Assembly (NCBI GenBank): GCA_024707075.1
Contig: JANQAK010000006.1
Span: 434,001 to 498,000, forward strand
Origin: Afipia sp.
GTDB lineage: Bacteria; Pseudomonadota; Alphaproteobacteria; Rhizobiales; Xanthobacteraceae
DNA: 64,000 nucleotides
Direction: 5' to 3'
A program made the position numbers and the translations under genes. Below the pieces are notes generated by a model that was given only the letters and a program-made list of their open reading frames with translations, had not been told where the DNA came from and did no database searches. Positions 56,681 through 64,000 of this stretch are shown here, one piece after another (position 1 is the first letter of the stretch; each line of letters starts with the position of its first letter).

Positions 56681-58672
56681 ATGTGTCCCCACATGGCTGA
56701 AGAGAAAGGCGCGTTTTTGTCGCTTCCTGTGAAGGCGAAGGAGCGGCGTACTGTGGTCTTGGCTCCCTATCTTGCGGATACAAATGCCACGGGAACAACC
56801 TTTATAAGCCGCCTTGGCCGATATCTCCTTTACGATCTTTCGGCGAGAGTGCTGCCTCATCTGATCAGGCGCCTTCTTCGCCACAGTCAGAAATCGGCGA
56901 TTCTAGCCAATGATCAGGCTGCCAAAGTCCTTGTCGCGGAATTTGGCGATGAGGTGTTTCCCTATGACGGGCCTCTTGTGGAAGAGGTGGAGCGCTACGA
57001 CTATTCCCGCTTTCATGATTATGTAGATGGTCTGGAGCGCATGTCGAATGCTCTCGGGAAGACCGGTCGCGGGTTTTCTTACAAAGGGATTTCCCTGATT
57101 AAGGTGCAGGAGATCCGATGGATATGGCCGAGTACCTATGCGATTGCCTTCGCGCGGCTGACCCGAAGGGCAATTCGGAATATTGAGGCGACTAAATTCA
57201 AGGCTGCCGGAATCAATTCATATCTTCCATCGGCGATCCTTGCAGCCGAGGCGTCAGGACTTTCGACGGGCTTTGGAACACGTCTGACGGGCTGGATTTC
57301 TTCCCGAATTGAAGCATTCACTCTCAGGAGATTCCTGCGTTCCATATGGGTGGAGTTTCGGGGAGAAGCCAGGCACCGTTTGCCGCGTGTCAAGGTCAAG
57401 CTGGACAAGCGCAAGCGGCTTCTGGTTATCGGGAATTTCGACAGGACCATTGAGCGTCTTGAAAAACTTTTGCCGAGGCTGGCGGAGGCCGGCTATTCCG
57501 TGCATGCGATATGTTTGCCCCGCATCAAGCGCGTTCCTGAGTTGCAGGCTGCCGGTGTTTCATGCAGCTATGTCTCGCAATGGATTTCAGATGCTGAATC
57601 GGCGGCTCTCTTCAAGCGTTCCAAGAAGCTCGGCCGGGACTGGTGGCAAGTCGCAAAAGATCAGCTTCAGGATTGCGGGGAAGAGGGAATCGGCTTTGGT
57701 AAAACCGTTGGCCTCATTCTGAAGACGCACTTTATGGCCGGCGCGCCTGCTGCGATGTACGCGGCCGAGGTTGCGACAATTGTGCTGGACGAAATTCGGC
57801 CGGATGTTGTTCTTAATTTTGAGGATTGGGAATTCAACAGATCCATTTCGTTGCTTGCGGAGAGCAGGGGGTGCCGACCTTGGCCTACTATTGCCTGTCC
57901 GCGATCGGGCACGCAAAGATGGTTCGCCGGACCCAGTCCTGGATGGCGGTTGCAGGTGAGAACCTTCGGGCTTCATTTGCGCATCAGTATACTGACGACC
58001 ATATCAGAATTGTGGGAGATCCTCTTGCACTGGGAGGATTGAGGAAAGTGACGGCGAGCGACCGGAGGCGCGTTCGGGAAAGCCACGGGATTGAACCGGA
58101 CAGCCCCTTGATCCTGTTGTTGAGTACGTATCCGACCTTCGGACTCGGTCTGGAGGATATCGAGATCTATTTCAAACGGACATTCGCCGCCGCGCGAGAT
58201 TACAGGTGCGCGCGTGATTGTTAAAGCACACCCGGCGCAACCTGTTCATGAGGTGGAGGGTTGGCTGAAATCCTGGGAGGTCGATGGTGTGACGGTTGTG
58301 AGAGATGACGTCCTGAGCGACTTATGCGAGGCGGCGGACCTGATCAGTGTTCCGATCTCGAGTGCAGTCCATCAAGCCATGATGTCGTCGTCGCCTGTCG
58401 TCTGTCTGATGCATGAGCAGACCATATCGACGTTTGATTCGATGGGATACGACTACCTCTCTGGAAAGGGCGTTCGCTTTATTTCACCAGACGAGAGCGC
58501 AACCACCGTTTTCAGATCGCTGCTTTTCGATCCTGCGGCACGTGAAGAGCAGCTTGAGCGCGCGAAATTGCATGTGGTCGAACACGTCGGACCGCTCGAT
58601 GGTGAAGCGCCGGATCGCTTTGTGAAATTCCTCGATGATATTTTGAGTAGCCCGAAGGGGATGGCAGCTTGA
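56681..58672 (+). pseudogene. Large GT-B-like glycan protein interrupted by two single-base frameshifts
   Basis: Three frames join into one protein of about 663 residues. Frame one (from ATG 56681) runs through KRLLVIGNFDRTIERLEKLLPRLAEAGYSVHAICLPRIKRVPELQAAG, the first Rossmann half, to NRSISLLAES near 57865, where a G5 run would need six to continue as GVPTLAYYCLSAIGHAKM. That frame ends near 58205; removing one T there gives TGARVIVKAHPAQPVHEVEG, and the third frame closes in AADLISVPISSAVHQAMMSSSPVVCLM. The VKAHP and SSAVHQA pattern suits CDP-glycerol- or capsule-type GT-B proteins. Total length 1992 nt fits both repairs. Specific function unknown. Confidence 0.7.
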
Positions 58673-60507
58673 CCGAGCTCCCCGTGCGTTCCGACCGGCA
58701 GCAGTTGATGCTTCTCGTTGGCCGCTTTCTTTTGCCCTATTGGAAGCAGAGCGCGCTGTTGGCGCTTTTCAGCGTGGTCGTGGCCACCTTGAACAGCGTT
58801 TATCCGTTGCTGCTCGCTCCCGCGATGGACATCAGTGTGCTGAGCAAACCTGAGCCGGCCAAGGCGTGGCAAGACCTTTCCTTGAATAACCTTGGCGTTA
58901 CGCTTTCAGATCTGGTGTTGGGAAGTGCATCGGCTGCCAGTCCGATAACGGTGGTGACGATCGCAGTGGTGCTTTTTGTGGTTGTCGGATCACTTGCGGC
59001 CATAGCCGAATTTGCCACCCAGATGATGTCGGCATCGATTGCGACCAAGGCGCATCGGGATCTCCAGGTGGCGTTGCACAAGCATGTGATGGATCAGGAG
59101 CTTGGGTTCTTTCTGCGCAATCGCGTGGGTGAACTCACCACCCGCTTTGTCGTGGACGCCGGCGAGGTCGTAACGAGTCTCGATTTTGCGCTGAGGAATG
59201 GCCTACAGTCCGTGATCCAGATCGTTCTGTACGGAAGTCTTTTATTGAAGACATCCCCGCTTCTGGCGGGCGCGACCTTGTTTGCAAGTCTTGCGCATGT
59301 TGGCGTCAATCGATTGGTGGGCGGCAGATTGCGAAGGGCAACTGCCGAGCAGTTGAATGCCATCGGCCGCGCCGGGGGATTTTTGCAGGAGGGGCTAACA
59401 AGCATCCGCGTCGTTAAATCGTTCGGCGCAGAGCAGCACGAGCATAGCCGGTTCGTGAAATTTGCTTCCGATCTCCAGCGAATGACAATGCGATTGACGT
59501 TCTGCAAAAACGGAGAGTCTCCGCTTCGACGCATCACGGATACCGCGACCCTGGGCCTGATTTTGCTGTTGGCCTTTCAGGTCCTGAATTCCGGTGCGAT
59601 GAACTTCCAGGGTTTTGTTTTGTTTATGCTTGTCGTCCGGCAAACCATAGCGCCGGTTTCAGCGCTGGCGCAGGCCGTCACCCGCATTCAGGGCAGTCTC
59701 GGATCGGCTTCGAGGATACTGGATATTCTCGAGCGGGTACCGGCTCTCCCGGATGGAACCATCGTACCTTCGGGATTCAAGAAGCAGATTCTCCTGGAGG
59801 ACGTTTCTTTCAGCTACGAAAATTCAAAGCTGACATTGAAGAACATTTCTCTGGAACTGAGGAAGGGGGAGATGCTTGCAGTGGTTGGTGCCAGCGGGGC
59901 TGGTAAATCCACTCTCGCTGACCTTGTCCTGCGCCTCTATGATCCGGTGGAGGGGCGCATTACCCTTGACGGTGAGGACATTCGCAGTTTGCGGCAAGCC
60001 GAATATCGAAAGCTGTTCGGAGTAGTCTCCCAGGAGGCGTTGCTGTTCAATGCAACCATTCGCGAGAATATCATTTTCGGCCGGTCTGGCTTTTCCGAAT
60101 CCGATCTGGCGCGTGCTTCCTCGATTGCCAACGCAAATGAATTCATCGATAAGATGCCCGCCGGAATGGACACCATGGTCGGTGATCGCGGTGTTCGTCT
60201 CTCAGGCGGGCAGCGGCAGCGGATAGCGATTGCCCGCGCTATCTATGCCCGCCCCGAGATTCTCATTCTGGACGAGGCAACCAGCGCGCTCGATTCAGAA
60301 TCGGAGCGTCTTGTGCAGCAAGCGATCGATCGTGTCCTTGAGACGGGCACTGCAATGGTTATCGCCCATCGGCTCTCGACCGTAGTCCATGCGGATCGAA
60401 TTGTTGTCTTGAGCGATGGTCAGATCGAAGCAGTTGGCCGCCACGCCGATCTGCTTGAGAAAAGTCCAACTTATCGAAAAGCATGCGAGTTGCAGTTTAA
60501 GAGCTAG
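58669..60507 (+). CDS. ABC exporter, MsbA/PglK-like, probable lipid-linked glycan flippase
   Basis: 612 residues starting TTG in a TTGA overlap. Six membrane helices occupy about 20-330 (for example QSALLALFSVVVATLNSVYPLLL and TVVTIAVVLFVVVGSLAAIA). The ATPase domain has Walker A VGASGAGKST near 408, signature LSGGQRQRIAIARAI near 510, Walker B ILILDEATSALDSE and H-loop IAHRLST. Since no Wzx or Wzy gene is seen in the operon so far, this exporter is the best candidate for moving the undecaprenyl-linked sugar across the membrane. Confidence 0.88.
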   Translation: MTELPVRSDRQQLMLLVGRFLLPYWKQSALLALFSVVVATLNSVYPLLLAPAMDISVLSKPEPAKAWQDLSLNNLGVTLSDLVLGSASAASPITVVTIAVVLFVVVGSLAAIAEFATQMMSASIATKAHRDLQVALHKHVMDQELGFFLRNRVGELTTRFVVDAGEVVTSLDFALRNGLQSVIQIVLYGSLLLKTSPLLAGATLFASLAHVGVNRLVGGRLRRATAEQLNAIGRAGGFLQEGLTSIRVVKSFGAEQHEHSRFVKFASDLQRMTMRLTFCKNGESPLRRITDTATLGLILLLAFQVLNSGAMNFQGFVLFMLVVRQTIAPVSALAQAVTRIQGSLGSASRILDILERVPALPDGTIVPSGFKKQILLEDVSFSYENSKLTLKNISLELRKGEMLAVVGASGAGKSTLADLVLRLYDPVEGRITLDGEDIRSLRQAEYRKLFGVVSQEALLFNATIRENIIFGRSGFSESDLARASSIANANEFIDKMPAGMDTMVGDRGVRLSGGQRQRIAIARAIYARPEILILDEATSALDSESERLVQQAIDRVLETGTAMVIAHRLSTVVHADRIVVLSDGQIEAVGRHADLLEKSPTYRKACELQFKS

Positions 60508-60550
60508 CAAGCGTTTGCTGCCCGGAAATCAACGAGATTACGAGAAAAAT

Positions 60551-61336
60551 ATGCACGTTCTCCGCAACATCCTGTTTCTCTTTCGCACCGTGAGGCTTGT
60601 TCTTCCCGGTAGCCGATATCGTCGGTTGAGCAAATATTCGGACCCGAATTACGTCCATGAGCGTGACAAGCATCCCGTTCGTTACAAGCACTACCGTGAT
60701 GAGGGGTGGGAGGGAGGCAAGTCGGAGGACGGGATTCAATATCGCAACTACGAGTCCTATGACGAGTATGTCGAGCATCAGCGCCAGAAAATCCTGGAGA
60801 TTCTGAAGATCAATGGCGGATTCAGCACGCGAGTTATTCTGCGGCAACGCTATGATTTCTGGAAACGGTTCAGGGGTCTCGATCTTTCCGCCGACGCTCA
60901 GATTCTTTGCCTGGGCGCGCGGTTTGGAACGGAGGTCGAGGTGTTGCGTGATTTGGGGTATCGCAATGCGCTTGGCTTGGATCTTGAGCCGGGCCCGGAA
61001 AATCCATTCGTTGTCCCGGGTGATTTCATGAATATCGACCGGAAGTCGTCATCTATTGATATGATCTTCTGTAACGCCGTCGACCACGCGTTTGACCTTG
61101 CCGGGTTCTTCAAGGAGCACGCGAGGATTCTTAAGCCTTCGGGATTGGCGATCTACGACGTCACCATGTCGGGGGCCGGTGTTTTCGAGGCGGTGCAATG
61201 GGAAAATGAAAAAGATTTGTTCGCTCTTATGCTGGGCGAATTTTCGGCCGTTGAATCCGTCAAGATCAATGGAGCCTGGAAGACAATACATCTTCGCAGC
61301 AGGCGTGAATATTCTTCCGGGGAGCCGACCACCTAA
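60551..61336 (+). CDS. Methyltransferase-domain protein with basic N-terminal extension
   Basis: 261 residues. An N-terminal part rich in Arg, Lys, Tyr and Asp (RYRRLSKYSDPNYVHERDKHPVRYKHYRDEGW) precedes a SAM-like domain: AQILCLGARFGTEVEVLRDLGYRNALGLDLEPGPENPF (about 117-155), SSSIDMIFCNAVDHAFDLAGF and ILKPSGLAIYDVT. The ATG at 60551 is used because the extension to 60416 overlaps the exporter gene. Likely methylates part of the glycan; unproven. Confidence 0.75.
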   Translation: MHVLRNILFLFRTVRLVLPGSRYRRLSKYSDPNYVHERDKHPVRYKHYRDEGWEGGKSEDGIQYRNYESYDEYVEHQRQKILEILKINGGFSTRVILRQRYDFWKRFRGLDLSADAQILCLGARFGTEVEVLRDLGYRNALGLDLEPGPENPFVVPGDFMNIDRKSSSIDMIFCNAVDHAFDLAGFFKEHARILKPSGLAIYDVTMSGAGVFEAVQWENEKDLFALMLGEFSAVESVKINGAWKTIHLRSRREYSSGEPTT

Positions 61337-61383
61337 GATGCCGATATAATGAGTGCCTTCGGCGATGATCTGGTGGCGAAACG

Positions 61384-61416
61384 AAGCCGATGTTTGTAAT
61401 CCAGATCGGCTTTTTT
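61384..61416 (+). terminator. Intrinsic-terminator-like hairpin inside the operon
   Basis: AGCCGAT (61385-61391) and ATCGGCT (61405-61411) form a stem with a 13-base loop, followed by a run of T (61411-61416). It sits between two same-strand genes of the polysaccharide operon, 12 bases before the next ATG. Without antitermination it could stop transcription here. Confidence 0.7.
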
Positions 61417-61426
61417 GGGGGGGCTT

Positions 61427-62065
61427 ATGAATTTTAGTTGCCATCGTCAATACTTGGATGACTTTCTCGCCAATCAGATAAATCTAATGCAGGGTGATGT
61501 TCTTGATATTGGTGGCACGAGACTACGCAAAAAGGGCAGTTTTCGTCCGCCCACGCAAAGGATTGTCTCGTGGCGATATGTGAATATCGATAGTCGTACA
61601 GAGCCTGATATTGAGGCGGACGCGGCTTCAATTCCGTTGCCGGATGCAAGCGTCGATTGTTTCCTGTTATGTGAAGTCCTGGAACATTTGGAATTTCCAG
61701 AAGCTGTACTGCGCGAAGCCTTTCGATTGTTAAGAAAAGGTGGAATCGGGATTGTCACGATGCCTTTTATGTATCCGCTTCACGCAGATCCAAATGACTA
61801 CCAGCGTTGGACGGATTTCAAACTTCGGCGCGAGTTTGAATTGGCTGGATTTAGCATCGTGCGGATTGTTCCATTGGGCGGCCCCATCAGCGTTCTTCAT
61901 GATCATCTACTAAATCTTACCTGGCGGACAAAGCGCCGTTTCTCCGTGCGTGTCTTGGGAAAACTCCTGCAATGGAGTCATAATCCTGCAATGTGGCTCG
62001 ATCGGCGGTTCATGGACACATGGCCCCATATCACGAGCGGATGGGGCGCCATCGTGTCGAAGTAA
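61427..62065 (+). CDS. SAM-dependent methyltransferase (type 11-like)
   Basis: 212 residues. QGDVLDIGGTRLRKKGSF near 27 is a modified SAM loop; VDCFLLCEVLEHLEFPEAVLREAFRLLRKGGIGIVTMPFMYPLHADPNDY (about 85-135) is strongly typical of type-11 methyltransferases in glycan loci. The ATG at 61427 follows the terminator-like hairpin and a G-rich ribosome site. Codons are somewhat AT-richer than those of the exporter gene. Confidence 0.87.
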   Translation: MNFSCHRQYLDDFLANQINLMQGDVLDIGGTRLRKKGSFRPPTQRIVSWRYVNIDSRTEPDIEADAASIPLPDASVDCFLLCEVLEHLEFPEAVLREAFRLLRKGGIGIVTMPFMYPLHADPNDYQRWTDFKLRREFELAGFSIVRIVPLGGPISVLHDHLLNLTWRTKRRFSVRVLGKLLQWSHNPAMWLDRRFMDTWPHITSGWGAIVSK

Positions 62066-62129
62066 TTGATCTTGAGCCTCCCATCCTAGTGCTTTGCGAG
62101 TTGCTTCAAATTTCATGAGATTGTAGTAG

Positions 62130-63194
62130 ATGATTTCTCTCCATCTTACAGGCGGTGATAATTTCGGCTGGGCGCTTGACGAGGATCTGCGGACGTTCGC
62201 TGAAGCATTGCCGGCTGGAGTGGCGCCGGTTTCACTGGAGGATTCCAATGCGGTCTATTCGCCCTGGTGGAGAGGTCTGGAAGAGCTTGGTGCGCAGGCT
62301 TTGGAAGGCAAGGTCGTTCTTTGCGGCCTTGATAACCCGCTCAGTCATTGGGTCAAGCAGCCCCGCTTTCATCGCGTCCTTGATGTTGTAAGCCTTTGGG
62401 TGGCTCATTCCGATGAGGCTTTGATGCAAGCGCGGGCTTTGGGGTTGCCTGCTCGATATGTTCCTTACATGCTGCGCACGGATGTGTTCAGGCCCCTTGC
62501 AGATCTGAGGGATAAGCGTTCGGAATTCCGGGCAAAATGGAATATCCCGGAATCCTCATATCTGATCGGGAACTTTCAGCGCGATACTGAAGGTTCAAAT
62601 CTGGCAGAACCAAAGCTACAGAAAGGCCCGGATCTATTCGCGGAGGTCATGCGTGAACTGGTCGCGCGAGGATTCCCGGTTCATGTCTTGCTCGCAGGGC
62701 CGCGCCGCCATTGGTTGTCCAGCAAACTTGCGGCTTACGGTGTGCCTTTCACCTTTGTCGGCAAGGCAACGGCTGGGGATGATATCGCAACGAATTTGCT
62801 GAGCCGCGACCAACTGAACGAGCTTTACCAAATGCTCGATCTGTATGTGCTGACGAGCCGTTGGGAGGGCGGGCCTTACGCCCTGCTCGAGGCCGCAGGT
62901 ACGCGTTGCAAGGTCGTGAGCACGCCAGTTGGAATCGCAAGGGATATCCTGGAGCCTGCGTCCTTGGCGGCGGATGCCGCTTCACTCGTCGAGCGGATTT
63001 CCGCGGATATCAATGGGAAAATTCTGGATTCGACGATCGGTCCCCAGTACGAGCGCGTTCAACGCAATCACACGCCGCTTGCGGCCCGTAAGCATGTCGG
63101 AGAGTTGCTTGCGGAGATTCCTCGTGTGCAGCCGTTTGCCATCGTGCCTCAGGAGCGGCGAGGCACGATTCCTGGGAATCCGGCCGTTCGTTAA
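62130..63194 (+). CDS. Glycosyltransferase, GT4-like
   Basis: 354 residues. N-terminal half: DVVSLWVAHSDEALMQARALGLPARYVPYMLRTDVFRP. Donor-binding half: SYLIGNFQRDTEGSNLAEPKLQKGPDLFAEVM, VHVLLAGPRRHWL and LDLYVLTSRWEGGPYALLEAAGTRCKVVSTPVGIARDIL, in which the glutamate pair matches the EX7E motif of GT4 enzymes. The N-terminus is short, so it may be a compact variant. Donor unknown. Confidence 0.87.
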   Translation: MISLHLTGGDNFGWALDEDLRTFAEALPAGVAPVSLEDSNAVYSPWWRGLEELGAQALEGKVVLCGLDNPLSHWVKQPRFHRVLDVVSLWVAHSDEALMQARALGLPARYVPYMLRTDVFRPLADLRDKRSEFRAKWNIPESSYLIGNFQRDTEGSNLAEPKLQKGPDLFAEVMRELVARGFPVHVLLAGPRRHWLSSKLAAYGVPFTFVGKATAGDDIATNLLSRDQLNELYQMLDLYVLTSRWEGGPYALLEAAGTRCKVVSTPVGIARDILEPASLAADAASLVERISADINGKILDSTIGPQYERVQRNHTPLAARKHVGELLAEIPRVQPFAIVPQERRGTIPGNPAVR

Positions 63195-63214
63195 AGAAGC
63201 GGGTTCAGCGAGTT

Positions 63215-64000
63215 ATGAGACGGTTGCCCCGATGGCGGCGGCCACTTCGCGGAAGGACCGTTACTTTCTTTCGAGAGTTTGTGAAGCCGCCATACGGAGG
63301 CGGCAATCAATTCATGCTCGCGCTCCGGAATGAATTCTCGCGCCGCGGGATTAATGTTTTGGTCAACGAGGTGAATGAGAGCGTTGAGGGGTACTTCTTT
63401 GACTCGGTCTGGTTCGACGAGGGTCTTCTTAATGATCTTGCGAAGCTCAACCGGCCGAAAGTCGTTCACAGAATCGATGGGCCGATTCATCTCTATCGTG
63501 GCAAGGACAAGGAAATCGACGACAGGATATTTGAAATCAATCGTGCCTTTGCGACCTCGACTGTACTTCAGTCGGTTTTCACCATGCGGAAGGTATATGA
63601 AGTCGGCTATCGGCCGGTTAATCCGCTGGTGGTCTGGAATGGAGCGAATCCGGAAATTTTCAATCTCACGGGACGTCAGCCATTCTCGGGCAATCGTAAA
63701 ACCCGGATCATCTCGACGAGTTGGTCGAACAATCCACTTAAGGGCGGCGATGTTTATAAGTGGCTTGATGAGAATCTGGATTTCGACAGGGTCGAGTATC
63801 TGTTTGTCGGTCGAGCATCGGCAAACTTTCGCAATATAAGAATGATAGAGCCCGTCGGATCAGAGAAATTGGCGGAATATCTGAGGAGTAGTGATATCTA
63901 TATTACCGCCAGTCAGAACGACCCATGTTCGAACGCGCTGATTGAAGCGATGTCGTGTGGATTGCCGGCTGTCTATCTGAATTCTGGCGGGCATCCCGAG
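63215..64000 (+). CDS. Glycosyltransferase, GT4-like, cut by the window end
   Basis: The frame is open from the ATG at 63215 to the edge (262 codons). FFREFVKPPYGGGNQFMLALRNEFSRRGI and PKVVHRIDGPIHLYRG fit the acceptor domain; NPLVVWNGANPEIFNL, RIISTSWSNNPLKGGDVYKWL and ASQNDPCSNALIEAMSCGLPAVYLNSGGHPE are the GT4 donor-binding elements. Very similar end motifs occur in the 41928 protein. It shows that the operon continues beyond this window. Confidence 0.85.
   Translation, partial: MRRLPRWRRPLRGRTVTFFREFVKPPYGGGNQFMLALRNEFSRRGINVLVNEVNESVEGYFFDSVWFDEGLLNDLAKLNRPKVVHRIDGPIHLYRGKDKEIDDRIFEINRAFATSTVLQSVFTMRKVYEVGYRPVNPLVVWNGANPEIFNLTGRQPFSGNRKTRIISTSWSNNPLKGGDVYKWLDENLDFDRVEYLFVGRASANFRNIRMIEPVGSEKLAEYLRSSDIYITASQNDPCSNALIEAMSCGLPAVYLNSGGHPE

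Overview
The window looks like chromosomal DNA of a GC-rich alphaproteobacterium of the Bradyrhizobium / Rhodopseudomonas / Afipia / Nitrobacter group (Nitrobacteraceae). This rests on protein style, on an ECF41-type sigma/carboxymuconolactone-decarboxylase module, and on dispersed hairpin repeats of the kind common in that family. The genus is an inference; no rRNA or tRNA gene was seen.

Layout. Positions 1-15.7 kb are mostly housekeeping: a CaiB/BaiF CoA-transferase cut by the window edge, uroporphyrinogen-III synthase, purU, a MetE-like methyltransferase, a GFA-family protein, a HlyD-type membrane fusion gene with its small partner, an oxidoreductase/AhpD-like/ECF41-sigma operon with a recognisable ECF41 promoter, a META-domain protein, a large methyltransferase-like protein, metK, ahcY and arginase. 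Positions 15.7-18.6 kb are an accessory patch: an AT-richer gene for a protein of possible defence type, about 1 kb of repeats, and a cold-shock gene. Positions 18.7-24.8 kb carry a Baeyer-Villiger-type monooxygenase, a cupin, an amidase, a fumarylacetoacetate-hydrolase-family enzyme and an ABC exporter. Positions 24.9-33.6 kb hold galE and the complete set for lipopolysaccharide inner-core heptose (gmhA, gmhB, hldE, hldD, waaC, waaF), followed by an O-antigen ligase. Positions 33.6-38.4 kb hold a membrane-anchored nucleotide-sugar dehydratase, a WbpL/WecA-like initiating transferase, a lipoprotein and a glycosyltransferase.

From 38.6 kb to the right edge runs one long, same-strand surface-glycan operon of about 25 kb that continues past the window. 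It opens with a promoter overlapped by twin 15-bp palindromes, then a winged-helix regulator with a Rossmann-like C-terminal domain, then a NusG/RfaH paralogue. A hairpin and an ops-like GCGGTAGC element lie in the leader just after the NusG-paralogue gene. The operon then encodes glycosyltransferases, six methyltransferases, a nonulosonic-acid-type set (SpsF-like cytidylyltransferase, Gfo/Idh/MocA oxidoreductase, DegT aminotransferase, SDR epimerase, GNAT, NeuB), a glutamine-dependent AsnB, an N-acetyl-sugar amidotransferase, a second AsnB-like protein lacking the glutaminase cysteine, and an MsbA/PglK-like ABC exporter that may flip the glycolipid. An intrinsic-terminator-like hairpin lies inside this operon, as expected if the NusG paralogue provides processive antitermination.

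Caution: four genes (HlyD, O-antigen ligase, WbpL-like transferase, and the 56.7-58.7 kb GT-B-like protein) are broken by single-base shifts, mostly in short homopolymers, and the CoA-transferase start is also out of frame. Part of this may be sequencing error rather than biology; I annotate each as one interrupted gene.
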